From Paludisphaera rhizosphaerae (GTDB lineage Bacteria > Planctomycetota > Planctomycetia > Isosphaerales > Isosphaeraceae): a stretch of 64,000 nucleotides of DNA. Location: contig NZ_JAALCR010000005.1 of assembly GCF_011065895.1 (NCBI RefSeq), positions 280,048 to 344,047 of the forward strand. The letters are read 5' to 3'. The notes under the pieces are model-generated. The model was not told the DNA's origin and searched no databases. It saw only the letters and a program-made list of their open reading frames with translations. Positions 25,632 to 34,937 of the stretch are shown here, in pieces (within the stretch, counting starts at the first letter, position 1; each line of letters opens with the position of its first letter). Made by a program: the position numbers and the translations under genes.

Positions 25632-26312
25632 ATGAATGACCCGATGGAAACGGGAGCAAATCCCGGATCGGTCGAAAACAGCGAGGTCGGCGACGAGCAA
25701 CTCTCGAGCGACGTTCTCGAGAATCTCTCGCGCGACGTTCCTGAACTGGTCGCGCGCGCCCGAGCGGGAGATCCGGAAGCGGTCCGGACGTTCGTCGGTC
25801 GCTATGAGCCCGAGGTGCGGAAAATGGTTCGCGGCCGGCTCCCGCGCAGGCTTCGCAACCAGTTCGACTCGATGGACTTCGTCCAGGCGGTCTGGAAAGC
25901 CTTTCTCGTCGATAAGAAGGAAGATCCGGAGGAGTTCGAGAACTCGCGACACTTGCGGAAGTTCCTGGCCGGCGTGGCGCGGAACAAGGTGTTCGAACAG
26001 GATCGACGCCTGACCCGAACGGCGAAGTACGAACTGGCCCGCGAGGAACCTCTCTACGTCCGCCGCGGCGACCGCGAGCTGGAACGCGAGCTGCCCGCCG
26101 CCGACCCCTCCCCCAGCGCCGCCGCCCAGGCCAGCGATCGGCTCGCCTTCCTGACCGCCGGCCGACCGGCCCGCGAGGTGGAGATGCTCACCCTCCGCCA
26201 CGAAGGGCTCACCATCGACGAGATCGCCGCCAGGCTCGGCGTCAACGAGCGAACCGTGCGACGGACCATCGAGGCGGCGCGGGAACGAATGGAGGCGCAC
26301 GGATGGGCGTGA
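25632..26312 (+). CDS. ECF-family sigma factor paired with a Ser/Thr kinase
   Basis: 226 residues from ATG 25632. An acidic N-terminus precedes region 2 (RYEPEVRKMVRGRLPRRLRN, then SMDFVQAVWKAFL) and region 4 (LTLRHEGLTIDEIAARLGVN, then RTVRRTIEAARERM). It lacks the 30-kDa C-terminal extension of the other ECFs in the window. The last 10 bp overlap the kinase gene start. Sigma factors of this type adjacent to Ser/Thr kinases are a recurring planctomycete arrangement, and control of the sigma factor by phosphorylation is the usual inference. Confidence 0.85.
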   Translation: MNDPMETGANPGSVENSEVGDEQLSSDVLENLSRDVPELVARARAGDPEAVRTFVGRYEPEVRKMVRGRLPRRLRNQFDSMDFVQAVWKAFLVDKKEDPEEFENSRHLRKFLAGVARNKVFEQDRRLTRTAKYELAREEPLYVRRGDRELERELPAADPSPSAAAQASDRLAFLTAGRPAREVEMLTLRHEGLTIDEIAARLGVNERTVRRTIEAARERMEAHGWA

Positions 26313-29300
26313 CCTCGTTCCCCTCGTCATCGACGATCGACCTGTCGGGCGGAGACGACTCACGCGCGTTCTCGTCGGCGCTGGCCGACCTGGCCGACCG
26401 TTGGCGACGAGGCGAACCGGCGGCCGCCGAAAGCTACCTTCACCACGGCGCGGGATGGTCGGCCGACCGCGCCGTCGAGTTGATCTATCGCGAGTACCGC
26501 CTGGCCAAGTCGGCCGGCCTGGCGCCGTCGAAGTCGGAATACCTGGCTCGCTTCCCCGAGCACCGTCGCGAGTTGCAACGGCTGCTGGACGTCGACGACG
26601 CATGCCCGGACTCGCTGCTGGAGCGGTTCGACGCGACCGACCTCAGCGACGATCCCCTGCCCCGCGCCGGCGACGCCATCGGCCCTTACGTGCTGGAGCG
26701 TGAGTTGGGTCGAGGGGGCTTCGCCCGGGTCTTCCTCGCCCGCCAAGCCGACCTGGAAGACCGCCCGGTCGTCGTCAAGATCACGACCCGGCCGACCCGC
26801 GAGCCCTGGCTGCTGGCCCGCGCCCGGCACCCGCACATCGTGGAGATCCTCACCCACGCCGAGGTCGACGACGGCGAGCTTCAGCTCATCGCCATGCCGT
26901 TCCTGGGAGGGGCGGCGTTGTCGACGCTGCTGGAGCATCGGCGGTCGCAGCCGGCGGAAGGCCGGCGCGAATCGTCGCGGCGGTTCCTCACGGATCTCGA
27001 CGCCGTCTCGGCGCCCGAGCATCGCCGGGCCGGCTCAGCGTCCCCCTCGCGGGCCTTGCTGCGGGGAATGAGCGACGCCGAGGCGTTCGCCTGGACCGCC
27101 GCCCGACTGGCCGAAGCGCTCGACCACGCTCACCGTCAGGGGGTGGCCCACGGCGACGTCAAGCCGTCGAACATCCTGATCGCGGCCGACGGCACGCCGA
27201 TGTTGCTGGACTTCAACCTGGCGCAGGACTGGTCGCGCGACGACGCCCTCGACGCCGGCGGCACCGCGGCCTACATGGCCCCGGAACGGCTTCGCGCCCT
27301 GGCGGGCATCGCCGAGCCGTCGCCTTCGCGCGTGGACGACGAACAAGCGCATCGAGCCGACGTCTATTCGCTGGGGATGGTCCTGCTGGAGGCCCTGACG
27401 GGATGGTCGCCGGCTCGCGAGATGGACGCCGATCGGCGTCTCGGACGCTCCGCCTTCGCCGCCGCCGCCGAGGCTCGCTCCCGGTCCGACCGACTCGTCC
27501 GCGCGGCCGAGGCGCAGGCCGCACGGCCGCTGCCGGCCGGCCTTCGCTCCATCCTGGTCCACTGCCTCGAGGCTGATCCCCGGGAACGGCACACGCGCGG
27601 TTTGGAGTTGGCCGAAGACCTGGACCGCTGGCGGACCGACCGCCCCCTGGCCTTCGCGCCGGAGCCCTCCGGACTGCACGCGTCGCTGCGATGGGCCCGC
27701 CGGCGACGACGGCCGCTCGCGGCCGCGGCCGCGGCTCTGGGAGTCGCCGCGCTGGCGCTGGGGATCGCCGCCAGAGCCGACCGAACGGCAGAAGCCCGGC
27801 TCGGCGGACACGCCTACGAGAAGTACACGGAGTTCGTCGACGATCCGGCCTCTCCGGTCCTGCCGACTCAACGACCTGACGAGACCTATCTCCGCCGCCG
27901 CAATCCGAACGAGACGGTCACCAACGCCCTCCGCATCCTTCGCGAGTACAGCATCCCGACCGACCCCGACTGGCGGTCGCGCGACGACTTCCGGCTTCTC
28001 GCCGAAGACGATCGCGAGGACCTGGAGCTGCTGCTGCTGGAGCACGCCCTACGCTACGGCCGCGTCCTGGCTCAACGTCCAGACTCCCCCAAGGACTGGC
28101 GTCGCGCCCGCGAAATCCTCGACCACGCCTGCGGCACGACCTGGCCTCGTGAGTTGACGACCCTGCGCGACAAGCTTACCCGCCAGCTCGGCGACGCCGG
28201 ATCAGCGGCGGCCGCCCTGCCAGGGCCGACCGAACTCCCTCCGGCGTGGGTCGACGCTTATCTCCGCGGGATCGCCGCCGAAATCGGGGACGGAGACCAG
28301 GGCCCCGGCACCGACTCGGGGGCGCGCCGGGCTGCCGACTTCTACGCCGAACTCTTAAGATCCCGCCCCAACTCGTTCTGGGGGCACCACCGCGCGGCGG
28401 TGGTCGCCTCGGTGGTCGACCGATGGGCGGACGCCGCCGACCATGTCGAGGCCTGTCTCCGCCGCCGTCCAGACAACGCCGTCCTCCGTTGCCTGCTCGC
28501 CACCTGCCTCATGAATTTCGACCGCGACGACGAGGCCGTCGCTCAGGCCGACCAGGCCATCGAAGCGGCGCCCGATCGCGCCGAGTTCGTCCAGGTCCGC
28601 GCCTTCGCACGCACTGCGGGCTCAGACCTTGACGCCCTGAAGCGCGACCTCGCACGCTACGAGACGCTGCTGGGCGCGGTCCCCTCCCGACTCCATCAGG
28701 AAGCAGGCGTCGGCGACAACCTTCCGCTCGCGCCGAAGCCCCGGCGGCGGGCGGTCGATAAGGAAGAGGCAGACGGCGTCCCCAACGGCGAGATCAAATC
28801 CCGCTCCGTCCTCGCAGCCTGGATCCGCGAGTACGGCCAGCCGAAGGGCGGGGATTCCAGGATCAAAGAGGTCGAACACGATTCCGAGCGCGTCGAGTTG
28901 GCGGCCCGGGAGGTCGAGAAGATCCTGGAGCTCGATCCCACCAATCTCCAGGCCCATATCGATTCCCTCTGCCTGGATGTCTTCCGTCGACGCTATCCGG
29001 AAGCCGTGGCCGAGGCCGAGTGGATCATGCACGATCCTCGACTGCCCGAATTCGCCCGCACCTCACGCGATGGGCTGGTGTCGCTGCAATACTCCAGCGT
29101 CTTGCTCGCCAACGCCAAGGAGATCCGCTCGGCGTTGCGATTGGCCGCCAAAACCGTGGAGTTGAGCATCGCGGTTCAGTCTCATCATCAAGGCCGCGCC
29201 TTCTACTACCTGTCGCTGGTCGAGGCCCGCGCCGCGTTTTACAACCGCAAGTGGTTCCCCAGGGCCGCCGAGCATCTCGATCAGGCCGTCCAGGCCAATC

Positions 29301-29428
29301 CGCTCTTCGAAGACTGGTTCCAGCAAGACCAGCTCTTCGACACGACCCGCATTCAAATCCAGGCGCTGCGGGACGCCCGGTCCCGCGGTGTGCGGGCCCG
29401 TATTTTCTCGCCGTTCGTCAGCCTGTGA
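26303..29428 (+). CDS. Transmembrane Ser/Thr protein kinase with TPR-like C-terminal region
   Basis: 1041 residues. An N-terminal helical region (about 1-125) precedes the kinase domain: glycine loop GRGGFARVF (about 134-142), VVVKI lysine, catalytic loop HGDVKPSNIL (about 282) and DFN in place of DFG (about 303), then GGTAAYMAPERL. HRD is changed to HGD, but the catalytic Asp, Lys and Asn are kept. A transmembrane helix lies at about 467-492 (PLAAAAAALGVAALALGIAA). The following 540 residues are helical and TPR-like (FWGHHRAAVVASVVDRWADA, then NAVLRCLLATCLMNFDRDDE). It overlaps the ECF gene by 10 bp, so the two are surely co-expressed and probably act together. Confidence 0.85.
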   Translation: MGVTSFPSSSTIDLSGGDDSRAFSSALADLADRWRRGEPAAAESYLHHGAGWSADRAVELIYREYRLAKSAGLAPSKSEYLARFPEHRRELQRLLDVDDACPDSLLERFDATDLSDDPLPRAGDAIGPYVLERELGRGGFARVFLARQADLEDRPVVVKITTRPTREPWLLARARHPHIVEILTHAEVDDGELQLIAMPFLGGAALSTLLEHRRSQPAEGRRESSRRFLTDLDAVSAPEHRRAGSASPSRALLRGMSDAEAFAWTAARLAEALDHAHRQGVAHGDVKPSNILIAADGTPMLLDFNLAQDWSRDDALDAGGTAAYMAPERLRALAGIAEPSPSRVDDEQAHRADVYSLGMVLLEALTGWSPAREMDADRRLGRSAFAAAAEARSRSDRLVRAAEAQAARPLPAGLRSILVHCLEADPRERHTRGLELAEDLDRWRTDRPLAFAPEPSGLHASLRWARRRRRPLAAAAAALGVAALALGIAARADRTAEARLGGHAYEKYTEFVDDPASPVLPTQRPDETYLRRRNPNETVTNALRILREYSIPTDPDWRSRDDFRLLAEDDREDLELLLLEHALRYGRVLAQRPDSPKDWRRAREILDHACGTTWPRELTTLRDKLTRQLGDAGSAAAALPGPTELPPAWVDAYLRGIAAEIGDGDQGPGTDSGARRAADFYAELLRSRPNSFWGHHRAAVVASVVDRWADAADHVEACLRRRPDNAVLRCLLATCLMNFDRDDEAVAQADQAIEAAPDRAEFVQVRAFARTAGSDLDALKRDLARYETLLGAVPSRLHQEAGVGDNLPLAPKPRRRAVDKEEADGVPNGEIKSRSVLAAWIREYGQPKGGDSRIKEVEHDSERVELAAREVEKILELDPTNLQAHIDSLCLDVFRRRYPEAVAEAEWIMHDPRLPEFARTSRDGLVSLQYSSVLLANAKEIRSALRLAAKTVELSIAVQSHHQGRAFYYLSLVEARAAFYNRKWFPRAAEHLDQAVQANPLFEDWFQQDQLFDTTRIQIQALRDARSRGVRARIFSPFVSL

Positions 29429-29435
29429 CCCGCTC

Positions 29436-30131
29436 TCAAGCAGGCGGATCCTGACGTCGGGCCGCCGATTTCCAGGCGGCGACTCCGCACGAGGAGCACC
29501 CCGCGCCGTGGGGTTTCGTCGCGCAGGAGCCTGAGCCGGAGGCGGTTGCAGGGCCGTCGGCCCTGGTCTTCGCCGCGGCCTTCGAACAGCCGCCGGAGCC
29601 GCAATCGCAGTCGCCGCAGCGTCCGGAGGAGGCGGAAGCGGTCGGCTCGGCGACGACCGGTTCGTCCCCCACGGGCTCGACGTGGACGTCGAAGTCGCAC
29701 GAGACGCGGAACCGAGCCCGGATCGGAGCCGGGTCCAGTTCATCCAGCGGCAGGACGATCAGCACCGTGGAGAAGTCCAGCAGCGGCTCGACGTCCACCA
29801 GTTCCAGCGGCCAGCCCTCGTGCTCGACGATCCCCCGGCAGAGATCAAACCGAGACTCGCGCAGGGCGTCGGCCTCGCGGGCGCGGGTGAGGTCGTCGTC
29901 TCCGGCTCGGCGGAGGACTCGAAAGGGGCCGACTGAGTCCTCACCCGCTCGACCGCGAGGGGCCTCGACGACGAGCATCTCGCCCAGTTCCAGCCCGCGA
30001 ACGGTGCGGACAACCACCGCGTCACCCCGCGAGGGAGCGTCCGGGCCGTCCTCGCCCGCGAACCAGGCCACGCGGCCGGAGAGGCCGTAGCGAACCAGGC
30101 ATTCGACTCCTTCGCTCGCCGCCATCGCCAT
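29436..30131 (-). CDS. PSP1-domain (RicT/YaaT-like) protein with Cys-rich tail
   Basis: 231 residues. The first 140 residues match PSP1/RicT: VRYGLSGRVAWFAG, GDAVVVRTVRGLELGEMLVV and DLCRGIVEHEGWPLELVDVE, with a C-terminal RARFRVSCDFDV strand. RicT-like proteins act in complexes affecting RNA processing and sporulation-type regulation, and some bind Fe-S clusters. Here the tail (about 170-215) adds seven Cys in CGDCDCGSGGC, GSGSC and GCSSCG, which suggests metal or cluster binding. The start may be Met1 (30131) or Met3 (30125). It is divergent from a metal ATPase gene, 129 bp apart, and convergent to the kinase gene. Confidence 0.7.
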   Translation of the reverse strand: MAMAASEGVECLVRYGLSGRVAWFAGEDGPDAPSRGDAVVVRTVRGLELGEMLVVEAPRGRAGEDSVGPFRVLRRAGDDDLTRAREADALRESRFDLCRGIVEHEGWPLELVDVEPLLDFSTVLIVLPLDELDPAPIRARFRVSCDFDVHVEPVGDEPVVAEPTASASSGRCGDCDCGSGGCSKAAAKTRADGPATASGSGSCATKPHGAGCSSCGVAAWKSAARRQDPPA

Positions 30132-30260
30132 CCCTTCCCCAACCCCGACTGTTCCCCTGGACGCTCGCGGATTATACCTTTAAACATGGGCCGTGTCGCC
30201 GCTTCCAATCGGATCGAGGCAGGACGCGACGGTCCCGGGGCTTTGGACGGGGAATGGTCG

Positions 30261-32441
30261 ATGAGTCGATCGCGGTGCACGTTCCACGTCCGAGGTCTGG
30301 ATTGCGAGCATGAGGTCGAGCAGATCCACGCCGCTCTCAAGGGGACGCCGGGGATTGAGGGCCTGGGCTTCGACCTGATCAACGGCCTGATGACCGTCGA
30401 ATACGACGACGAAGTGATCGAGCCCAAGCGGCTGGCCGCCCGGCTCACCGAGCGCAGCGGGCTGGCGACATCCGTCGTCGGCGAGCCCGAGTCGGAGGCC
30501 CGCGAGTCGTGGTGGAGCGCTCACGGGCTCATGGCCGCGACCGTCGCGGCGGGCGTCGCGCTGGGCGTCGCGATGCTGCTCCACTACCTCGGAACGCGGC
30601 TCGGCCTCCCCGAGTCGACGGCCGCCACGGCGTCGCGGTTCTTCTGCGCCCTGGCGATCGCCGCCGGCGGCCTTTGGCTGTTCCCCCGCGCCTGGCGGAC
30701 GCTCCGGAGCGGCCGGCTCGACATCGACGTCCTGATGACGCTGGCGATCCTCGGCGCCGCCGCCCTGGGCGAGTGGGACGAAGCCGCGACGGTCGCCTTC
30801 CTCTTCGGCGTCTCCGAATCGCTGGAGGCACTCAGCGTCGCCCGCGCCCGCCGGGCCGTCCGCCGGCTGCTGGAGATCGCCCCGCCGACCGCCGAGCGGA
30901 TCGTCGACGGCCGATCGGAGACCGTTCCCGTCGACGCCCTGGTGAAGGGGGACCGGGTCCTCGTCCGGGCCGGCGATCAGATCCCGATCGACGGCGCGAT
31001 CGTCAAGGGACGCACGGGCGTCGACCAGAAGGCGATCACCGGCGAGTCCACGCCCGTCGACCGCGGCCCCGGCGACCCCGTCTACGCCGGCACCATCAAC
31101 GGCGAGGGGACGATCGAACTCGAAGCTTCCGGGTCGATCGGCGAAGCCCTGATCTCCAAGATCGCCGATCAGGTCCGCGCGGCGCAGGCGGGCCGGGCGC
31201 CGGTGGAGAGGCGGATCTCGCAGTTCGCCCGCTGGTACACGCCGATGGTCGTGGTGATCGCCCTGCTCACCGTCATGATCCCGACGGTTTACGTCTGGGC
31301 GACGGGCGACCCCGTGTGGACGACGTTCCTGGCATGGGTCGCCAAAGCGCTCGTCGTCCTGGTGATCTCGTGCCCCTGCGCGTTGGTGATCGCGACCCCC
31401 GTCGCGGTCGTCAGCGGGCTGGCCTCGGCGGCTCGTCGGGGAGTGCTCATCAAGGGGGGTGAGTTCCTGGAGGCCGTCGGCCGGCTGCAGGCCATCGCGT
31501 TCGACAAGACCGGGACGCTGACGCTCGGTCGGCCGGACGTCGTCGAAGTCGTCGCCTCAGGTCCCGCCGGCGAGGAAGACGTCCTGCGCGTGGCCGCCGC
31601 CCTGGGCGACAAGGGGGGGCACGTGCTGGGCAAGGCGATCGCCCGCCATGCCCGCGACCTTCGGATCGACGTCCCCCACGCCGACGATTACACGGCGATC
31701 CCCGGCAAGGGGGCCCAGGGCCGCATCGACGCCGTCCAGTACCACCTGGGGAGCCACCGCTACATCGACGAGGCCGGCCTCTGCCAGCCCGACTTCCACG
31801 CCCAGTTGGACGGGGCCGAGGAGCACGCCGGGTCGGAAGTCGCCGTGACGGGCGAGGCCGGCCCGCTGGGCTGGATTCGCCTGGCGGATCGCCCGCGCCC
31901 CGAAGCCGCCGCGGTGGTCGCCGAGTTGCACGACCTGGGCCTGCGGACCGTCATGCTGACCGGCGACAACCCCCGCGCCGCGGCGGCCGTCGCAGCCGAG
32001 TTGGGCGTGGGCGATCAGCGATCCGAACTGCTGCCGGCCGACAAGGTCCGGGCGATCGACGAGTACACGGCCGCGCACGGCCCGACCGGCATGGTCGGCG
32101 ACGGCGTCAACGACGCCCCCGCCCTGGCCGCCGCCCGCGTGAGCATCGCGCTGGGGGGAGTCTCCAGCGGCGCCGCGTTGGAAACGGCCGACGTCGTCCT
32201 GATGGCCGACGACCTCCGCCCCCTCCCCTGGCTCGTCCGCCACTCGCGAGCCACGCTGCGGATGATCCACCAGAACATCGCTCTGGCGATCGGCATCAAG
32301 CTCGTGGTCCTGATCCTGGCCCTCTTCGGGATCGCCAACATGTGGATGGCGGTCCTCGCCGACGTGGGGACCACCCTGATCGTCGTCGCCAACGCCCTCC
32401 GCCTCCTCCGCACGGCCGACCCGACGAAGGCGACCGCCTGA
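30261..32441 (+). CDS. P1B-type heavy-metal ATPase, probable Zn/Cd/Pb exporter
   Basis: 726 residues from ATG 30261 with GGGGAA upstream. An N-terminal HMA-like domain has FHVRGLDCEHEVEQI, in which only one Cys of the usual CxxC remains. Eight helices follow. The membrane metal site is SCPCALVIATP (CPC near 371), the phosphorylation site DKTGTLT (near 414) and the hinge GDGVNDAPALAAA (near 613). The final helices contain GIKLVVLILALFGIAN and MAVLADVGTT, with the Lys and Asp-Val-Gly of the P1B-2 Zn/Cd/Pb group. The product most likely exports zinc or cadmium. No merR-type regulator is adjacent. Confidence 0.9.
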   Translation: MSRSRCTFHVRGLDCEHEVEQIHAALKGTPGIEGLGFDLINGLMTVEYDDEVIEPKRLAARLTERSGLATSVVGEPESEARESWWSAHGLMAATVAAGVALGVAMLLHYLGTRLGLPESTAATASRFFCALAIAAGGLWLFPRAWRTLRSGRLDIDVLMTLAILGAAALGEWDEAATVAFLFGVSESLEALSVARARRAVRRLLEIAPPTAERIVDGRSETVPVDALVKGDRVLVRAGDQIPIDGAIVKGRTGVDQKAITGESTPVDRGPGDPVYAGTINGEGTIELEASGSIGEALISKIADQVRAAQAGRAPVERRISQFARWYTPMVVVIALLTVMIPTVYVWATGDPVWTTFLAWVAKALVVLVISCPCALVIATPVAVVSGLASAARRGVLIKGGEFLEAVGRLQAIAFDKTGTLTLGRPDVVEVVASGPAGEEDVLRVAAALGDKGGHVLGKAIARHARDLRIDVPHADDYTAIPGKGAQGRIDAVQYHLGSHRYIDEAGLCQPDFHAQLDGAEEHAGSEVAVTGEAGPLGWIRLADRPRPEAAAVVAELHDLGLRTVMLTGDNPRAAAAVAAELGVGDQRSELLPADKVRAIDEYTAAHGPTGMVGDGVNDAPALAAARVSIALGGVSSGAALETADVVLMADDLRPLPWLVRHSRATLRMIHQNIALAIGIKLVVLILALFGIANMWMAVLADVGTTLIVVANALRLLRTADPTKATA

Positions 32442-32445
32442 GGCG

Positions 32446-34239
32446 TCACCGCCCCGAAACCCGTCCCGCCAGGAAGAAGCTCGGATGGGGCGGCTGGTTG
32501 TAGCCGACGTTCTGGCAAGCGACGGCCAGGCGGTACTGGCGGTCGTGCATCAGAGTGGGGAGGCGGATCGCGGTCGGGATCGGGGTGGAATAGAGCCGCA
32601 GTTCGCGACCGTCGAGCGAACGCAACAGCACTTCTTCACGCCAGTCGCCGAGGATGTCGGCCGAGAGAGCAGGCGTGGATTTGGTGCCGTTGTTGGAGGC
32701 GCAGCCTTCGGCGACGAGCAATACGTCCTCGGCCTCGCGGTTCCAATCCCACTTGGAGACCCGGACGCCGTCGAGCAGCTCGCGGAGCGGGTCGCCGTCC
32801 CACCAGATGCCGAAGTTGCAGGACCGTGGGCGCTTTGCTGAGATGAGCTCGCCGCGGGCGTTCCACAGGCCCGAGAGGCCCGCGCCGGCAGCCCAGCACT
32901 CGGCGCCGGGATGGCGAGGGTCGATGTCGAAGGCCACGCCTCGACCGACGTCCGGTGACTTCTTGCTCCAGATCAACGCCCCCGTCCGGGCGTCGCGAAA
33001 CTCGGCGCCGTGGTCGTGAGAGACGTGCTCGTGAATGTCGAAGACCTCCATCCCGGGCCGCTCCGGGTCGAGGTCGGAGACGTGCAGGGCGTCGCCGTGG
33101 CCGAGGCCCGTCGAGTAGAGCCCGCGGCCGTCGTCGTCGATGGCGCAGGCGCCGTAGGTGATCTCGTCGCGGCCGTCGCCGTCGACGTCAGCCACGACGA
33201 GGTTGTGATTCCCCTGGCCGCGATAGGCCCGGTTGGAATCGGGGCCGGCGTCGCTGTCGAAGACCCAGCGCGACGAGAGCTTGCCGTCCCGCCAGTCCCA
33301 TGCGGCGAGGACCGTGCGGGTGTAATATCCCCGACAGAAGACCAGGCTGGGCCGCTCGCCGTCGAGGTAGGCGACGGCCGCCAGGAAGCGGTCGACGCGG
33401 TTGCCGTAACGGTCGCCCCATGAGGCGACGCGACCACGCTCCGGCAGGTAGTCGACGGTCGCCAGCTCCCGGCCGGTGGTCCCCTCGAAGACGGTCAGGA
33501 ACTCGGGGCCTTCGAGGACGTAGCCGTCGGCGTTGCGGTGGTCGGCCTTGGCGTCGCCAATCGTCATGCCTCGGCCGTCGACCGTGCCGTCGGCCGTGCG
33601 GCAGGCGACCTCGGCGCAGCCGTCGCCGTCGAAGTCGTAGACCAGAAACGGCGTGTAATGGGCACCCTCGCGGACGTTCGGTCCCAGGTCGATCCGCCAG
33701 AGGAACGACCCGGCCAGCGTGTACGCCTCCAGCTTGGTCGTCCCCGTCGCCCCGCGCTGGGAGTTGTCGCGGGGCCGCATCTCTTGCTTGAGCACGATCT
33801 CATATTCGCCGTCGCCGTCGAGGTCTCCGACCGCCGCGTCGTTCGGCGTGTTCCCCGGCAGCGTCTGAAGCGGGATCGACCGATAGGGCTTCCCCACGTC
33901 CTCGGCACGGACCGTATACGACCCGACCGCCCCCGCCCCGATGGGCCGCACCGTGTAAGCCAGCGGCTTCGAGACATCCGCCGTCGCGTCCAGGAAGCAC
34001 GTCGCCCCGGCGACGGCCTCGCGCGTCAGCCGCTCGGCAGGTCCGCCGTCCCTCGACCGCTCGACGTGGAATGCCGCGCCTTCGGGGTCGTCCCCGAGCA
34101 ATCGCCAGGTCACGAGCATGCCGCCCTGCGCGGGGACCGCTATCACGCCGCGTCCCAGCTTTTCGGGAAGGCGTGGGGTCTCGGCGTGAAGCGAAGCGTA
34201 CACAAGGAGGAACAGGCTAGCGAACCAGGCGGTCCTCAT
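32446..34239 (-). CDS. Exported rhamnogalacturonan lyase, PL11 family
   Basis: 597 residues. ATG 34239 has GAGGG 7 nt upstream and opens a signal peptide (MRTAWFASLFLLVYASLHAE). After an N-terminal beta domain come calcium-type loops DLDGDGEYEIV, DFDGDGCAEVA and DVDGDGRDEIT, typical of the eight-bladed propeller of PL11 enzymes (YesW/YesX). Conserved stretches include CNFGIWWDGDPLRELLDG and LMHDRQYRLAVACQNVGYNQ. These enzymes cleave the rhamnogalacturonan-I backbone of pectin by beta-elimination. It fits a plant-polysaccharide degrader. It lies 4 bp from the convergent ATPase gene. Confidence 0.85.
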   Translation of the reverse strand: MRTAWFASLFLLVYASLHAETPRLPEKLGRGVIAVPAQGGMLVTWRLLGDDPEGAAFHVERSRDGGPAERLTREAVAGATCFLDATADVSKPLAYTVRPIGAGAVGSYTVRAEDVGKPYRSIPLQTLPGNTPNDAAVGDLDGDGEYEIVLKQEMRPRDNSQRGATGTTKLEAYTLAGSFLWRIDLGPNVREGAHYTPFLVYDFDGDGCAEVACRTADGTVDGRGMTIGDAKADHRNADGYVLEGPEFLTVFEGTTGRELATVDYLPERGRVASWGDRYGNRVDRFLAAVAYLDGERPSLVFCRGYYTRTVLAAWDWRDGKLSSRWVFDSDAGPDSNRAYRGQGNHNLVVADVDGDGRDEITYGACAIDDDGRGLYSTGLGHGDALHVSDLDPERPGMEVFDIHEHVSHDHGAEFRDARTGALIWSKKSPDVGRGVAFDIDPRHPGAECWAAGAGLSGLWNARGELISAKRPRSCNFGIWWDGDPLRELLDGVRVSKWDWNREAEDVLLVAEGCASNNGTKSTPALSADILGDWREEVLLRSLDGRELRLYSTPIPTAIRLPTLMHDRQYRLAVACQNVGYNQPPHPSFFLAGRVSGR

Positions 34240-34531
34240 GGCAAGGCCCTCGACGCGGGAATCGCATTGTGCAGACGGCGACAGCGCCGTCAAAGTCTCT
34301 CTCAGCCGTCGAGTCGATCCTCCCAGGTCAGCCCAGTCGTCGCCAGGCCACCTCGACCCCACTTCGGCCATCGCTGCGGGGGTCGGTTTCGGCGCGGGCC
34401 TTGCGATATCCCATACCCCGTCGCTTCGAGCCCTGCACCTCGACCTTCGTGCGACGTGAACGATCCGCCGCCGTCCTGTCCTCGGCGGTTACTCGATAAG
34501 GCTCGTCTCGTTCGAGCCAGGAGGGAATCCC

Positions 34532-34864
34532 ATGCGCGCCACGATTCGGACTCTGGTGGTCGGGCTGTCGGTCATGACGTTCAGCGGGTGCGCCGGCGTC
34601 CATTGCCTGCACCGGCCTTGCAATCCCGAATGCGCCGCGTCGTTCAACTCGCCTCGGCCGCAGGCCACGATGAAGACCGGCCGGCCCACCTGGCGTGAGC
34701 GGCTCCGTATCAGCCGGCTCTGGGAGCGCGACGAGTCGCCGCGCGATATCACGGTCCGCCCGGAGACCACGCCTCTGCCCGGGGCGCAGCTTGAGACGCG
34801 GCCCAACGCGGGCGGCGTCCTCGACCTCCCCCCCGTCAATGCGAAGGACGAGGAGGCCGATTGA
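34532..34864 (+). CDS. Small lipoprotein, unknown function
   Basis: 110 residues. GGAGGG lies about 6 nt upstream of the ATG at 34532. A signal peptide with lipobox TFSGC (Cys20) is followed by HCLHRPCNPECAASF, a Cys-rich short segment, then a charged region (RERLRISRLWERDESPRD) and a Pro-rich acidic end. The family was not recognised. It is divergent from the PL11 gene and convergent with the oxidoreductase gene. Confidence 0.65.
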   Translation: MRATIRTLVVGLSVMTFSGCAGVHCLHRPCNPECAASFNSPRPQATMKTGRPTWRERLRISRLWERDESPRDITVRPETTPLPGAQLETRPNAGGVLDLPPVNAKDEEAD

Positions 34865-34895
34865 ATCATGTTGCTTTCTTTATCGGAATTCGATG

Positions 34896-34925
34896 GCCGC
34901 CGCCTCCGGGGCCGGAGGCGGCGGC
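34896..34925. terminator. Strong hairpin between convergent genes, possible bidirectional terminator
   Basis: A perfect 13-bp GC stem (GCCGCCGCCTCCG with its complement) and a GGGC loop lies between the lipoprotein stop and the oxidoreductase stop. There is no T run on either side, so intrinsic termination is not certain. Confidence 0.4.
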
Positions 34926-34937
34926 TGAAGGTCGGGC

